DNA of 64,000 bases, from NCBI GenBank assembly GCA_041752115.1, contig JBGSHS010000166.1, positions 1 to 64,000 on the forward strand. The letters are read 5' to 3'. Under the pieces are notes generated by a model. The model was given only the letters and a program-made list of their open reading frames with translations, did not search any database and was not told the origin of the DNA. The position numbers and the translations under genes are program-made. Positions 35,882 to 45,175 of this stretch are shown here, one piece after another (the first letter of the stretch is position 1; every line of letters begins with the position of its first letter). The DNA is from JAJRVM01 sp041752115. GTDB lineage: Bacteria > Planctomycetota > Planctomycetia > Pirellulales > Pirellulaceae.

Positions 35882-36067
35882 TGCCGCCGTGCGCCGGGCA
35901 CTGGACACGATTCTCGCTGACCGCACGTCGTGCGGGCAGCGCCCTGACGGCCCGAACACGGTCCTCGATCCGGCCACACCTGCAGGATCTGACGATCGAC
36001 GAAGGACTCGTCACCAGGGGCACGGCCCGGCTGGGACAGGAGAGGACGTCGGTCCGCTCGCCTCCGT

Positions 36068-36991
36068 TCAACTGATCGTGCACGATACCTGATTGGAAGT
36101 CAGACCATCGGCGTCAGTGGTCACCGCCGTGACCGTGCCGGTGGTGCCCTGAGCAAACGTCTTGGTGAACTGGAACACTCCTTGTTCGTTGACTGTGGCA
36201 GTCGACCCATTGAGCAGACCACCAAAACGAATCACCAGTCCCGCCACGCTCGTATCGTCGGTCACTCGCCCTGTGAAGATCCAGACCCCGTCAGTATGTT
36301 CCACACGGAATTCGGAGATCTCGGGCGGTGTGGGGGCCGTCACCACGCCGCCCCCGATCGGTTCGCCTTCCGGCGACCCGCCGTAATTGGGGAAGCCAGG
36401 TGGCGGAGTAATCGGGCCAGACATCATCGGCTCGGCTACACCCGCAGCGACCGACGACCCGTCGGCAGTGAGACCCTCAGGCAACTCGGCAGCGACGCCG
36501 ATTCCCGTCTGGATCGATATCGACGCGCCACCGTCGATTGCCTGATCCATCGCAGAGATCACCGTCTGCTCCACCCCCAGGGAGACGTCGGGGGCGACTT
36601 CCAGAGTCTGTTCGCCGTGGGCCAACTCCACCTGGATCGCGCTGACTTGTGCAGCCGGGACCGAAATCCACTCACCGGCCGCCTGGATCTCGACAATCTC
36701 AACGCGCCGATAATCCAGGAACTGGCGGATCATCACCTCCGTCGCATCCGTCGCGGGACGCACGTGCAGAATGCCTTCCTCATCCAAGGCGACTTGCGTG
36801 GCGACTTCGCCTGCCGGCAACTCCGTCGCCGACACCGATGCCGCGTCCACCCCATCCGCTGGCGGTGAGTCGACCATCGCCGGGGCGACGACCGTCGAGA
36901 GAACGTGGCGCGGATCGAGCTGCTCAAGCCGCAGGCAACGATGCGTTTGTCGACGGCGCAGCGAGGAACGGGAACGCGGAGCACGGGTCAT
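36068..36991 (-). CDS. Surface protein with LEPR-XLL-like N-terminus and Ig-like domain
   Basis: This is a 307-residue protein. The arginine-rich start leads to CLRLEQLDPRHVLS, which fits the LEPR-XLL motif that marks many large planctomycete surface proteins; here the whole protein is small. After an acidic, valine/alanine-rich part comes a glycine/proline segment (GPITPPPGFPNYGGSP) and a C-terminal Ig-like beta domain (ISEFRVEHTDGVWIFTGRVTDDTSVAGLVIRFGG, in pieces) ending GTVTAVTTDADGLTS. It is probably exported. No neighbours suggest a partner. Confidence 0.82.
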   Translation of the reverse strand: MTRAPRSRSSLRRRQTHRCLRLEQLDPRHVLSTVVAPAMVDSPPADGVDAASVSATELPAGEVATQVALDEEGILHVRPATDATEVMIRQFLDYRRVEIVEIQAAGEWISVPAAQVSAIQVELAHGEQTLEVAPDVSLGVEQTVISAMDQAIDGGASISIQTGIGVAAELPEGLTADGSSVAAGVAEPMMSGPITPPPGFPNYGGSPEGEPIGGGVVTAPTPPEISEFRVEHTDGVWIFTGRVTDDTSVAGLVIRFGGLLNGSTATVNEQGVFQFTKTFAQGTTGTVTAVTTDADGLTSNQVSCTIS

Positions 36992-37376
36992 GGCATGGTC
37001 CTTGTGTGTTGGTTTGGAACGTCAGCGCGTAGCAACAGCGCGGCAGTCCGCTTGCGCTACTTCCGTCAGGCGCGAGATGAGTGGCACGAGTCCGCAGCGT
37101 TCCAAGACGGCTGCGGCACTGACGGGGTCGGGAACAGAGTGCTCTACGGATGCGGCTCGGAAAGCCTCCGCAGAAACTGGCCACTCTCTATCTAAGAATT
37201 TCTCAGACGAGGGGCCGTGTCAAATGTCTACCTGTTTTATAGCTATTAATGTCGCTGACGAGGCCCAAGAGGGGGAGGGAAAGTCCGATGGCGCGATGTG
37301 TGACACCAGGATGGATGGTGTTTCAATAGCCCAGGAGAGCTGCCTTCTTCGGGAGCGTGGGTGTCGGCGCCGCGAT
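36992..37376 (-). other. Intergenic region with AT-rich promoter-like block
   Basis: About 385 bases between the kinase stop (37377) and the LEPR-XLL-like protein start. An unusually AT-rich block around 37185-37250 is seen. On the minus strand it holds a perfect TTGACA (37218-37223), but the hexamer 17 bases on is only AATTCT. No frame is coding-like. Confidence 0.4.
37195..37223 (-). promoter_or_regulatory. Weak candidate promoter for the LEPR-XLL-like gene
   Basis: Minus-strand TTGACA at 37218-37223 is followed after 17 bases by AATTCT at 37195-37200. The -35 is perfect and the -10 matches only three of six positions. It lies about 200 bases upstream of the start at 36991, inside the AT-richest patch of this region. 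Confidence 0.25.
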
Positions 37377-39569
37377 TTATTGGGAGGCGAGCGTCGGGTC
37401 GGAGTCTGGGGAGGCAAGCCAGCGGGGGAAGACGTGGGGGGGGATGAGCAGGAGGGATTGATCGACGACGGGGCGGGCGTCGCGGGCATAGTCGACCAGT
37501 TGCTGGGTATAGATGGAGTCGATGCCGGAGCGATGCAGGACGACCGTTCGATCGGCGCCGCACTCGAGTGCGCGTCGCAGGTGATAGAGTGTCCGCTCAT
37601 CCCGGTCGGGTGTGGTGTTGTGTTGGCTATGGAGGAGGGCGGCCAGCAGATGAGCCAGTGCGCTGTCGGGACGCAGTTCGACAGCGCGCTGGATATCGAC
37701 CAGGGCCTTCTGACGGTAGGACTCCCCTTGGTCGTTGAATTCTCGAAAGTAGTCGGAGAATACCCGGGCGCGATTGAGGTACGCTTCCTGGCACTTGGGA
37801 TCCAGTTCAATCGCGCGAGTGAGTCCATCTTTAGCCTCTGGATTGAAGCCGCGCGCGCGGTGGGCCAGTGCCAGGTTGTTGAGCAACTCGGGGATTTCGT
37901 AATCGTACTCGCGGATGGCGACGCGGTAGTAATGGATGGGAGGAATGGTCTCGCCTTTGAGTTGCGAGCAGTAGGCGTACCAGGCCGCGGTATGTTCATT
38001 CGGAGCGAGGTGCCAGGCTTCACGCATGTCATCCGTTGCGCCGCGGTAATCATGGAGTTCCACCCGCGCTTGGGCGCGGGCCAGCAGCGGCTGATAGGCC
38101 TGGGGCGCCGCGGTGCTGGCCTGTGTGAAGCAGTCGATCGCGCGGGGATAGTCCTCCAGCGCGAAAGCGGTCACACCGGCCTGATAACGCCGGATGGCGA
38201 AGGGAGGGCGACGGGCCAGACCCGCGCCGACACCTGCGGCGCACAGACCGAGGCCTGCTCCCGAGACGGTCAGGAGAAAGCGTCGTCGTTGTACCCATCG
38301 TCGCATGTGGGCCGCGCGGGTGGAACGCGTTCGCAGTACGGCCGCCAGTTCACTGGCCGACGGGAAACGCTGATCGGGATTCAGCTGGAGGCAGCGCTGC
38401 AGGATTGCCATCAAGGGGGCATCGACGGCCGGATTGAGTGACGACACGACGTCACAGCCACGCTGTTGGCGAGTCAGTATCTGCTGTGCCGCAGTGACGG
38501 GCGACTGCTCAGGCGACGGCTCGCCAAACGGCAATCGGCCGGTCAGCAGCTGGTAGAGAATCACTCCCAGCGAGAAGATGTCACCGCGGGGGTCGCCCAG
38601 GCTTTCTTCCTCCACATCCTCAGTGAGGATGCTGCGCAGCTGCTCCGGGGGCATATACGGCAGCGTTCCGCCGACGAGCGTGCGCTCCAATCGTTCGTCA
38701 CTGGAGAGATTGAAATCGAGCAGCAGCGGGCATCCGGACGGGGCGAGGAGGATGTTGGAGGGCTTGAGGTCGCGGTGACAGACGCCCGCTTCGTGCGAGT
38801 GGGCCAGGGCGTCAGCAAGTTGCGCGGCGAGATGTACCACGCCATCGACATAGCTGTTGTGCAGCAGATATTCGTCAGGGTTCACGTACGATGTGGGAAT
38901 GGCGTCAAGTTGGACCCCCTGACTGGCCACGCCCACGATCAGGTCGGAACGTGTGGGGGGGGAGCTCTGGCGGAAAGCGCGGTCGAGTACGTGCAGGAGC
39001 GTACTGCGTCCCAGGTAAGGCATACAGACCGCCGTGAGGTGCGAACCGGGATCTTCCTGAACCGAGAAGACAGGTACGATGTTACGGTGCGCGAGGCGTC
39101 CCAGGGTTTCAGCCTCTCCGGCGCCCCACAGCGCTACTTTGATCACGACGAGTCGATCTCCCAACGCCGCCTCGGTGGCCAGGTAGACACGCGCAAACGT
39201 TCCGCGACCAAGTTCTTTCCGTACGCGAAAGCCGAGGAAGCTTGAGTCCTGGGTCGGCCAGAGTCGTTCGTCCCAATCGTCCGTGAGGATCCCATCTTCT
39301 TCCGTGCACTCATGGGCAGCCAGCAGCATGCGGAGTGGTTGGCAGACGGTGGGAAATCGCTCGCAAAACGTGTCCAGGACCACCGTCTCCCCCGCTTCCC
39401 GCCGAAGACAATACTCTTCGTAGGCCAGGTCGAGCACCAGGGAGGGTTGATCGAGCAGATCGGGGTGACGCTCGAGAAAGTCGCTGGCATCCGGTCGATT
39501 GCCGCACCGCCAGTTGTTGATCACATGCGACACCAGCAAGGCTGCTTCAGGTTCTGGAAGAGTCGCCAT
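37377..39569 (-). CDS. Ser/Thr protein kinase with DFN motif and TPR-like tail
   Basis: This is a 730-residue kinase. The N-terminal ~100 residues are a helical adaptor (DASDFLERHPDLLDQPSLVLDLAYEEY). The kinase domain has GRGTFARVYLATE, the lysine in VVIKVALW, HRDLKPSNIL and GTLPYMPPEQL. The magnesium loop reads LLLDFNLSSD: DFG is DFN, with Asp kept. A membrane helix follows (RRFLLTVSGAGLGLCAAGVGAGL), then TPR-like repeats (AGVTAFALEDYPRAIDCFTQASTAAP and later LNNLALAHRARGFNPEAKDGLTRAIELDP, in pieces). It starts 42 bases after the ECF sigma gene, so the two form a cassette. Confidence 0.92.
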   Translation of the reverse strand: MATLPEPEAALLVSHVINNWRCGNRPDASDFLERHPDLLDQPSLVLDLAYEEYCLRREAGETVVLDTFCERFPTVCQPLRMLLAAHECTEEDGILTDDWDERLWPTQDSSFLGFRVRKELGRGTFARVYLATEAALGDRLVVIKVALWGAGEAETLGRLAHRNIVPVFSVQEDPGSHLTAVCMPYLGRSTLLHVLDRAFRQSSPPTRSDLIVGVASQGVQLDAIPTSYVNPDEYLLHNSYVDGVVHLAAQLADALAHSHEAGVCHRDLKPSNILLAPSGCPLLLDFNLSSDERLERTLVGGTLPYMPPEQLRSILTEDVEEESLGDPRGDIFSLGVILYQLLTGRLPFGEPSPEQSPVTAAQQILTRQQRGCDVVSSLNPAVDAPLMAILQRCLQLNPDQRFPSASELAAVLRTRSTRAAHMRRWVQRRRFLLTVSGAGLGLCAAGVGAGLARRPPFAIRRYQAGVTAFALEDYPRAIDCFTQASTAAPQAYQPLLARAQARVELHDYRGATDDMREAWHLAPNEHTAAWYAYCSQLKGETIPPIHYYRVAIREYDYEIPELLNNLALAHRARGFNPEAKDGLTRAIELDPKCQEAYLNRARVFSDYFREFNDQGESYRQKALVDIQRAVELRPDSALAHLLAALLHSQHNTTPDRDERTLYHLRRALECGADRTVVLHRSGIDSIYTQQLVDYARDARPVVDQSLLLIPPHVFPRWLASPDSDPTLASQ

Positions 39570-39611
39570 GGTCCATCCTGCCCGGTTAAACCGTGAGACT
39601 GCAAGGAAATT

Positions 39612-40196
39612 TCACTGCCCACTGTCAATCCGCCACAATCGCACCGCCCGTTTTACCACATGCCTCGCCGTCCGTTCGTGGACACCGACGTGACGACTGA
39701 TCTCGACGTAACTCGCTCGGTTCAATCGCATGCGAACGATTTCCTGGTCCCGATGACTCAGACGCTCCATCATGCGTTCGTATTCCTCTCGAGCGATCGC
39801 CAACTGGCTGGGAGTGGTTGCCTGCCGCTCTCCCGTGTTCTCCGCCACGTCGACCTCGGAAAGTGAACATTCGCGAGTGACGTCATATTTGCGTGATGTA
39901 ACGCGTCGCCGCCGTTCCGAAAGATACTTGTTGCGCGCCATGCCCGTCAGATAGCGCAGCAGATCCTCGGGATGTCCGAACGACTGAATGTCGCCTGGAT
40001 TGCGGAAAAACGACGCCCACACCATCTGCACAAAGTCGACGCTGTCATATTTCGACTGCATGCGTCGATCCATCTGGCGACGCACAATCCTCTGCAAATG
40101 CGGGCCATAGTCGGTGATGAACCGCCAGACAGCTTCGGAAGAACCGGAGCGGACCGCGGCCAATGCTGCGCGAAACTGCGCCTTTTCGTCGATCAT
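39612..40196 (-). CDS. ECF-type RNA polymerase sigma factor
   Basis: This is a protein of about 194 residues. Sigma-2 region: GPHLQRIVRRQMDRRMQSKYDSVDFVQMVWASFF. After a linker, sigma-4 has LSHRDQEIVRMRLNRASYVEISRHVGVHERTARHVVKRAVR, in pieces, a helix-turn-helix that reads the -35 element. ATG 40196 is chosen because GAGGAAGG lies just upstream. It is transcribed just before the DFN kinase and is probably controlled by it, as is common in planctomycetes, where kinase-linked ECF factors lack a classic anti-sigma. Confidence 0.92.
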   Translation of the reverse strand: MIDEKAQFRAALAAVRSGSSEAVWRFITDYGPHLQRIVRRQMDRRMQSKYDSVDFVQMVWASFFRNPGDIQSFGHPEDLLRYLTGMARNKYLSERRRRVTSRKYDVTRECSLSEVDVAENTGERQATTPSQLAIAREEYERMMERLSHRDQEIVRMRLNRASYVEISRHVGVHERTARHVVKRAVRLWRIDSGQ

Positions 40197-40748
40197 CACC
40201 TTCCTCACTCGAGGCCCTGCACGCACGTCACCTCTCGGATCAGCGGCGGCACCTGCCGACGGTGCCCCCTACTGAGGGTGGCCACGTCCAACCGGCTGCC
40301 ACCACCGAACACGCAGTCTTGTGACACCCGGTGTCGTTCGACGGCGATTCTCTCGACACCTGCAATTGGGAATCGAGGTGAGTATCTGTCCCGTCGAGTT
40401 GCAGGAGAGAGGCACATCCGCCGGTCTCGCGATCAGGTTACCAGAAAAACGGGGCGAAATGCCACTTCCATCCGCGAAAAAATGGCGACTGTTGGTGAAA
40501 CCTGTGGGGGCAAATGGTTAGGTCATCGGTAGGGCTAACGACGGTCGTTATGCCGCGGGCCAATGGGAACCAGCGTTCGAACCCTTCGACCGGCTGCTCC
40601 CCGCAATGGCCGGGCGGACGTGACGTGTCGAGAGCGGTTGACGGTGGCGGTGATCGGATCAGCCGTCGCAGGTGGGCAGGTGCCGCCACCACCGAGGTGA
40701 TCGGCCGCTGCGGAAAAGGACGCCGCAGCAACGTGGTGCGGAAATGGG

Positions 40749-40788
40749 GAATGCCACAATGGGACAATGCGAGAATGCCACAATGGGA
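40749..40788. repeat. 16-base direct repeat pair
   Basis: gaatgccacaatggga occurs at 40749-40764 and again, exactly, at 40773-40788, spaced by eight bases (caatgcga). It lies in noncoding DNA about 450 bases upstream of the ABC ATPase. Confidence 0.5.
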
Positions 40789-41129
40789 TATGGCGCCACG
40801 GTGAGTCTCTCGCCGCAGGGGCCCCCGGGGCTGGCACCGCTTGCTTCTTCCCACGATCATGGGAGATTCCTTGTTCGATATTCTGCGGTTCAGGCGTCCC
40901 GCAGGCGCGGAGTGTCTGCTTGGGTCCAGATCACTCAAACCGCGAGGTGCGCTCGCGATCGGAAGTGCCACCTGACCCCTCCGCATCGTCCACAGCAGGT
41001 GCCCCCTGGTCAGCTCTGTCTGGTCGGCCAACAATGTCGGCGTTCTCCCGCTTGGGTCTTGCGGCTGCGAACCACTCGGTCTCTGGCCGCGCAGGTTCTT
41101 TCTGGGACGCGGCGACCGGCAAGAGCGGG

Positions 41130-41171
41130 GTGCAGCGAACGAGACAGTGCAGCGAACGAGACAGTGCAGCG
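41130..41171. repeat. 17-base tandem repeat
   Basis: gtgcagcgaacgagaca occurs twice head to tail (41130-41146, 41147-41163), followed by a partial third unit gtgcagcg. It lies about 60-100 bases upstream of the ABC ATPase start. Confidence 0.55.
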
Positions 41172-41233
41172 CGGAAGTGAGAGACGGGGAGTGGCAAGTG
41201 AAGTGTCCTCAACAGCGGGAACCGGTAAGGGCC

Positions 41234-42130
41234 ATGCACGACGCGTTGGTGACGACCATGGCACTCACCAAACGCTATGGCCGCTTCACCGCGTTGGGCG
41301 ATTGCACGCTGGAAGTGCGCAGCGGGGAGGTCTTCGGGTTGTTGGGGCCCAACGGTGCCGGGAAAACAACCCTGCTGCGATTGCTGCTGGGCTACCTGCG
41401 CCCGACTTCCGGAACGGCCACCATTGCCGGATGGGATTGCTATCAGCACTCGCTGGATGTACGGCGTCGGGTGGCATATCTGCCGGGCGAAGCGAGGCTG
41501 TTCCGCCAGATGCGTGGTGGTGAGGTGTTGCGGTTCTTTGCGGCGATCCGGGGTGGAGCGATGCAGGATCGAGCGCTGCAACTGGCCAGTCGACTGGACC
41601 TGGATTTGAATCGCCGGGTCAGCAACATGTCGACCGGCATGCGGCAGAAGCTCGCATTAGCCGCAGCGCTGGCAACGGATGCAGAACTGGTCATTCTGGA
41701 CGAACCGACCGCGAATCTTGATCCGACGATTCGCGGCACGGTGTTGGAACTGGTGGACGAGGCGCGGCGAGCCGGCGGCACGGTCGTCTTTTCGTCGCAC
41801 GTTCTGTCGGAAGTGGAACAGGTGTGCGACCGCGTAGCCATCCTGCGGGCTGGGGAACTGGTTCGCCTGCAGGTGATGTCGGAACTTCGCCAGAGGCATC
41901 GCATCTCGGCTCTGGTACACGGAGCGTTACCCCCTGCGCCAGCCGAATTGAGCGGCCAGCTGCGGATCGACATCCAGCCGGCTGGAAGAGTGGTCATTGA
42001 AACGCCGGGCGAATTGTCGCCGCTGCTTGGTTGGCTCAGTACCTTGCCGTTGAACGAAGTCCGCATCGAGCCTGTAGGCCTGCGCGCGGTATACGACGAA
42101 GTCCATGTTGGAACCAAGATGGATGACTGA
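41234..42130 (+). CDS. ABC transporter ATP-binding protein
   Basis: This is a protein of about 298 residues. Walker A GPNGAGKTTLLR, the Q-loop equivalent in VAYLPGEARLF, the signature region MSTGMRQKLALAAALA (a variant usual in ABC-2 export ATPases), Walker B LVILDEPTANLDP and the switch His in VVFSSHVLSEVEQ. The C-terminal ~80 residues form an accessory domain. ATG 41234 lies after TAAGGG. It overlaps the permease start by eight bases and energises it. Substrate unknown. Confidence 0.93.
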   Translation: MHDALVTTMALTKRYGRFTALGDCTLEVRSGEVFGLLGPNGAGKTTLLRLLLGYLRPTSGTATIAGWDCYQHSLDVRRRVAYLPGEARLFRQMRGGEVLRFFAAIRGGAMQDRALQLASRLDLDLNRRVSNMSTGMRQKLALAAALATDAELVILDEPTANLDPTIRGTVLELVDEARRAGGTVVFSSHVLSEVEQVCDRVAILRAGELVRLQVMSELRQRHRISALVHGALPPAPAELSGQLRIDIQPAGRVVIETPGELSPLLGWLSTLPLNEVRIEPVGLRAVYDEVHVGTKMDD

Positions 42131-43145
42131 CAAGAGATCCAGAACGAAGAAACCCGAAGCCCGGCAGGCACATCGGGTCAGGTTGGCCTTGCTGGGCAAG
42201 AGCTGGCGTGAGGCACGCCTGTTGATGCTCTCGAGCGCGCTGATCCTGTTTGCCTTCTGTTGGGTGCGTGTGTGGGTTGTCAGTCTGTTGCCCACGGATC
42301 GATTCAAGACGATTGTGGAGCAGTTTCGCGAATTTGAGCGGTTCGTGCCGGTGTCTTTGGAACAGCTCTTCACCTATCCCGGCCGAATTGCCCTGACCTA
42401 TGACGAGTTGATTGTGGTGATGGGAATGGCGATCTGGGCGATCGCCCGCGGATCGGATACCGTGGCGGGGGAGCTGTCGCGAGGGACACTCGAGATGGTG
42501 CTGGCCCAGCCGGTGAGTCGCCAGCGCGTCGTTCTGACGCAGGCGACGGTGACGGTGCTGGGGGCCGCTCTGCTGGCGCTGGCCACTTGGTTCGGACTGT
42601 ACGTGGGGATTCACACCACGCACGTCGACGAACCGGTTGCCGCTCCGGTACTCCCCCTCTCCGTATTCGGACTCGATCCGCAGCAGGTGCTGCAAGAGGG
42701 GGAAACGCGGCGCGTGGCCATGTCCACCAAAGTGAACGCTCACGACCTGTGGCCGGCAGCGGCGAATCTCTTTGCTTTGGGCTTCTTTCTGGCCGGGCTC
42801 AGCACGCTCGTTTCGTCGATGGACAGTCACCGCTGGCGAACGATCGGTATTGTGGCGGCGATCTACGTACTGCAGCTCATCATGAAGATCGTCGCTTTAG
42901 CCTCGGAGAATCTGAAGTGGTTGTTCCACTGGACGTTCTTCACGGCGTATGATCCGGAGCGGTTTGTCAGTCTGGCCGTGCACACGCCCGAGGATGCCTG
43001 GCGGCTGATCCTGGTTGATGACCAGGGAGCGTGGCAGGCGTTGGGGCCGCTGGGCTATGATCTGCTCCTGATCGGCATGGGAGTGGCCGCTTATCTCGCG
43101 GCGACCTGGATCTTCTGCCGGCGGGATCTGCCGGCCCCGCTCTGA
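42123..43145 (+). CDS. ABC-2 type permease
   Basis: This is a protein of about 340 residues with six or so membrane helices (LMLSSALILFAFCWVRVWVV, ELIVVMGMAIWAIARGSD, VLTQATVTVLGAALLALATWFGL, NLFALGFFLAGLSTL, GIVAAIYVLQLIMKIVAL and LLLIGMGVAAYLAATWIF). SRGTLEMVLAQPVSRQRVVL is the ABC-2 coupling region. It should export lipid-like or peptide cargo with the preceding ATPase. The start at 42123 is chosen for the eight-base overlap; ATG 42105 is in frame too. Confidence 0.9.
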   Translation: MTDKRSRTKKPEARQAHRVRLALLGKSWREARLLMLSSALILFAFCWVRVWVVSLLPTDRFKTIVEQFREFERFVPVSLEQLFTYPGRIALTYDELIVVMGMAIWAIARGSDTVAGELSRGTLEMVLAQPVSRQRVVLTQATVTVLGAALLALATWFGLYVGIHTTHVDEPVAAPVLPLSVFGLDPQQVLQEGETRRVAMSTKVNAHDLWPAAANLFALGFFLAGLSTLVSSMDSHRWRTIGIVAAIYVLQLIMKIVALASENLKWLFHWTFFTAYDPERFVSLAVHTPEDAWRLILVDDQGAWQALGPLGYDLLLIGMGVAAYLAATWIFCRRDLPAPL

Positions 43146-43352
43146 AACAACGAGCGCGATCCTGCGGCAGACTGCTCCTCCTGACGAATGCGAGAAGACC
43201 CGATGACGACAGAAGGCTGAAGCATGCGAAGTCGAGCGGGAAGCGCACCGCATCGAGATCCACAGGCAGGTTGGCTCGTCATTTGAGCGTCGACATCCTG
43301 CAGTTCGTCATTCGTCATGGTCGGCACGTGTCGCTGAAACGAGCTTGCCCGT

Positions 43353-45041
43353 TTAGTCGCTCAGTTCTTTGGCCTTGCCCGATTGTTGCCGGTAATACTT
43401 CAACCCGGGGAAAAAGAAGCAGGCGGCTGAAACGACGCCGAAAATCAGATGCTCGAAGTCGGTCCAGACAGCCATCAGGCCGGCGGTGATGAACAGAGCC
43501 ACAGCTTGCACGTAGAACAGCCCCGAAAGAATGCCCGCCTTGACCAGAAATACCATGCCGGCGATGAGCCCCAGCACGGGCGAGAGCTTCAGTGGAGGCA
43601 AGCCGAGGTAGGCTTCCAGCGGGAACAGCGCGATGATACAGAGCAGGGCGGCCGCCCACACGTGAGCGATCTGCCGTTCCACGAATGTGACGGGACCTTG
43701 TCGATGTCGCAACACCCAGAAGACGATGGCCCAGGTGCCGAATCCGGCGGTCCACAAGTAGAAGTAATACCAGCGATTCTCCACTCGATACCAGGACAGG
43801 ATGTTTGTCAGCAGGCAGGCGACGAACAGCGCCAGGCTGTGCCACATCCAGAGCAGTCCCCAGTTTTCCAGGACCGTGGCATGGTGTGTTTCCCGAAACC
43901 AGCGGGAGATGATCTGGTTGAGTCTGCCGCTGCGGGCGGCGATCGGTTCATGGTTCAGATACGCTTCGAGATCGTCGGCCAGTGCACCAGCTGTGGTGTA
44001 CCGCAGATCGGGTGGTTTCTGCAGGCAGCGCACGGCGATGATCTCCAGATCGCGATCGACGGAGCGGTTGTGGTGTCGCGGCGGGACCGGGTCCTGTTCG
44101 ATCACCTTGAACAGCGTATCGACGGGCGAGGCGGCTTGAAATGGCGGGACCCCGGTGAGCATGTGATAGAGAATGGCCCCCAGGCTGTAGACATCACTGG
44201 CAGGCCCGACACTGCCGCTGCTCCCGGCAGCTTGCTCGGGTGACATGTAAGCCGGCGTCCCCACGATCGCTCCTGGTTGTGTCAGGCTATGCCGGTCGGT
44301 GATCTGTTTGGCCAGGCCGAAGTCGGTCACATGCGGCTGTCCTGCCGCATCGATCAGGATGTTGGATGGCTTCAGGTCGCGGTGCAGGACACCATGCTGA
44401 TGTGCAAAATCGATAGCGCGGCAGACTTGAGCGAGCAACTGAGCAGCCCGCTGCGGGTCGAGTGGTCCGGCGGCCAGCAGATCCGAGAGCGTGGGGCCTT
44501 CAATGTACTTCATGCTGAAGTACATGCGGCCTGCATCTTCACCGATCTGATAGACCGGAACGATTCCTGGATGGTCCAGTCGGGCGGCAGCTTGCGCTTC
44601 GGCCAGAAAGCGCTCACGGTCTCCCTGGGAAGCCAGCGGGCCGCGGAGGATCATTTTGACCGCCAGTTGTCGATTCAGCTTCATCTGGCGGGCCAGATAG
44701 ACGACTCCCATCCCGCCTCGGCCGATCTCATCGAGCAGTTGATAGTCGCCCAGTCGGCCGGGCAGTTCGGCCACGCCGTCGAGACCTGCTGCCGGCATGA
44801 TCGGTGTGCTTGAGGCATGCGATCCAATGGCGTTGGCGACCAGCACCGTCCCCCACAACTCACGCAGTTCATCCGCCAGATCCGGATGCCGGCAGCACTC
44901 TTTCTCCAGATCGATCCATGCTCCCCTCTGCACGCGGTCGGTCAGTTCCGTCAGCAATAGGGCCAACTGCTGTTCACGATCCTCCGGCTCAACCTGCCCG
45001 GGGGTTCTCTCAGGTTCTGGCGCGGAAGTGTGTCTATTCAC
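43353..45041 (-). CDS. Membrane Ser/Thr protein kinase
   Basis: This is a 562-residue kinase with GTG start. The N-terminal ~90 residues are helical. The kinase domain is complete: GRGGMGVVYLARQ, AVKMI, HRDLKPSNIL, DFGLAKQ, GTPAYMSPEQ and DVYSLGAILYHMLTG. The C-terminal ~170 residues hold about six membrane helices (LWMWHSLALFVACLLTNILS, AGFGTWAIVFWVL, VWAAALLCIIALFPLEAYLG, VLGLIAGMVFLVKAGILSGL and others). It follows the second ECF sigma gene by about 130 bases. It is expected to phosphorylate Ser/Thr residues, perhaps of the sigma factor. Confidence 0.94.
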   Translation of the reverse strand: MNRHTSAPEPERTPGQVEPEDREQQLALLLTELTDRVQRGAWIDLEKECCRHPDLADELRELWGTVLVANAIGSHASSTPIMPAAGLDGVAELPGRLGDYQLLDEIGRGGMGVVYLARQMKLNRQLAVKMILRGPLASQGDRERFLAEAQAAARLDHPGIVPVYQIGEDAGRMYFSMKYIEGPTLSDLLAAGPLDPQRAAQLLAQVCRAIDFAHQHGVLHRDLKPSNILIDAAGQPHVTDFGLAKQITDRHSLTQPGAIVGTPAYMSPEQAAGSSGSVGPASDVYSLGAILYHMLTGVPPFQAASPVDTLFKVIEQDPVPPRHHNRSVDRDLEIIAVRCLQKPPDLRYTTAGALADDLEAYLNHEPIAARSGRLNQIISRWFRETHHATVLENWGLLWMWHSLALFVACLLTNILSWYRVENRWYYFYLWTAGFGTWAIVFWVLRHRQGPVTFVERQIAHVWAAALLCIIALFPLEAYLGLPPLKLSPVLGLIAGMVFLVKAGILSGLFYVQAVALFITAGLMAVWTDFEHLIFGVVSAACFFFPGLKYYRQQSGKAKELSD

Positions 45042-45175
45042 GATCGATCACCACTGCGTTGTGCCCAACCAAGTCTCTCACACTCTGCCGCTGGTCGACC
45101 CTGGCTGGAGCGGATCTGCTGACCGTCTTCGAACGTTTCCAGCCCGCCCCGCTCTCAGCCCGTCCTGTCGTTCGC

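Larger units (their letters stand above)
40197..41233. other. Long intergenic region with short direct repeats
   Basis: About 1,040 bases between the leftward sigma factor and rightward ABC ATPase. Candidate frames up to 200-280 codons exist on both strands but lack coding signs. Two short direct repeats lie here: gaatgccacaatggga at 40749-40764 and 40773-40788, and gtgcagcgaacgagaca at 41130-41146 and 41147-41163. The divergent promoters of the sigma and ABC genes must be inside. Confidence 0.5.

Noticed and set aside
40560..40620. tRNA-like T-arm (gcgttcgaaccc)
   Set aside because: The flanking bases do not pair as a T-stem and no acceptor or anticodon arm is present.
40438..41034. 198-codon leftward frame in the sigma-ABC gap
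   Set aside because: Low-complexity shadow composition with no ribosome site; the region is better read as noncoding with repeats.
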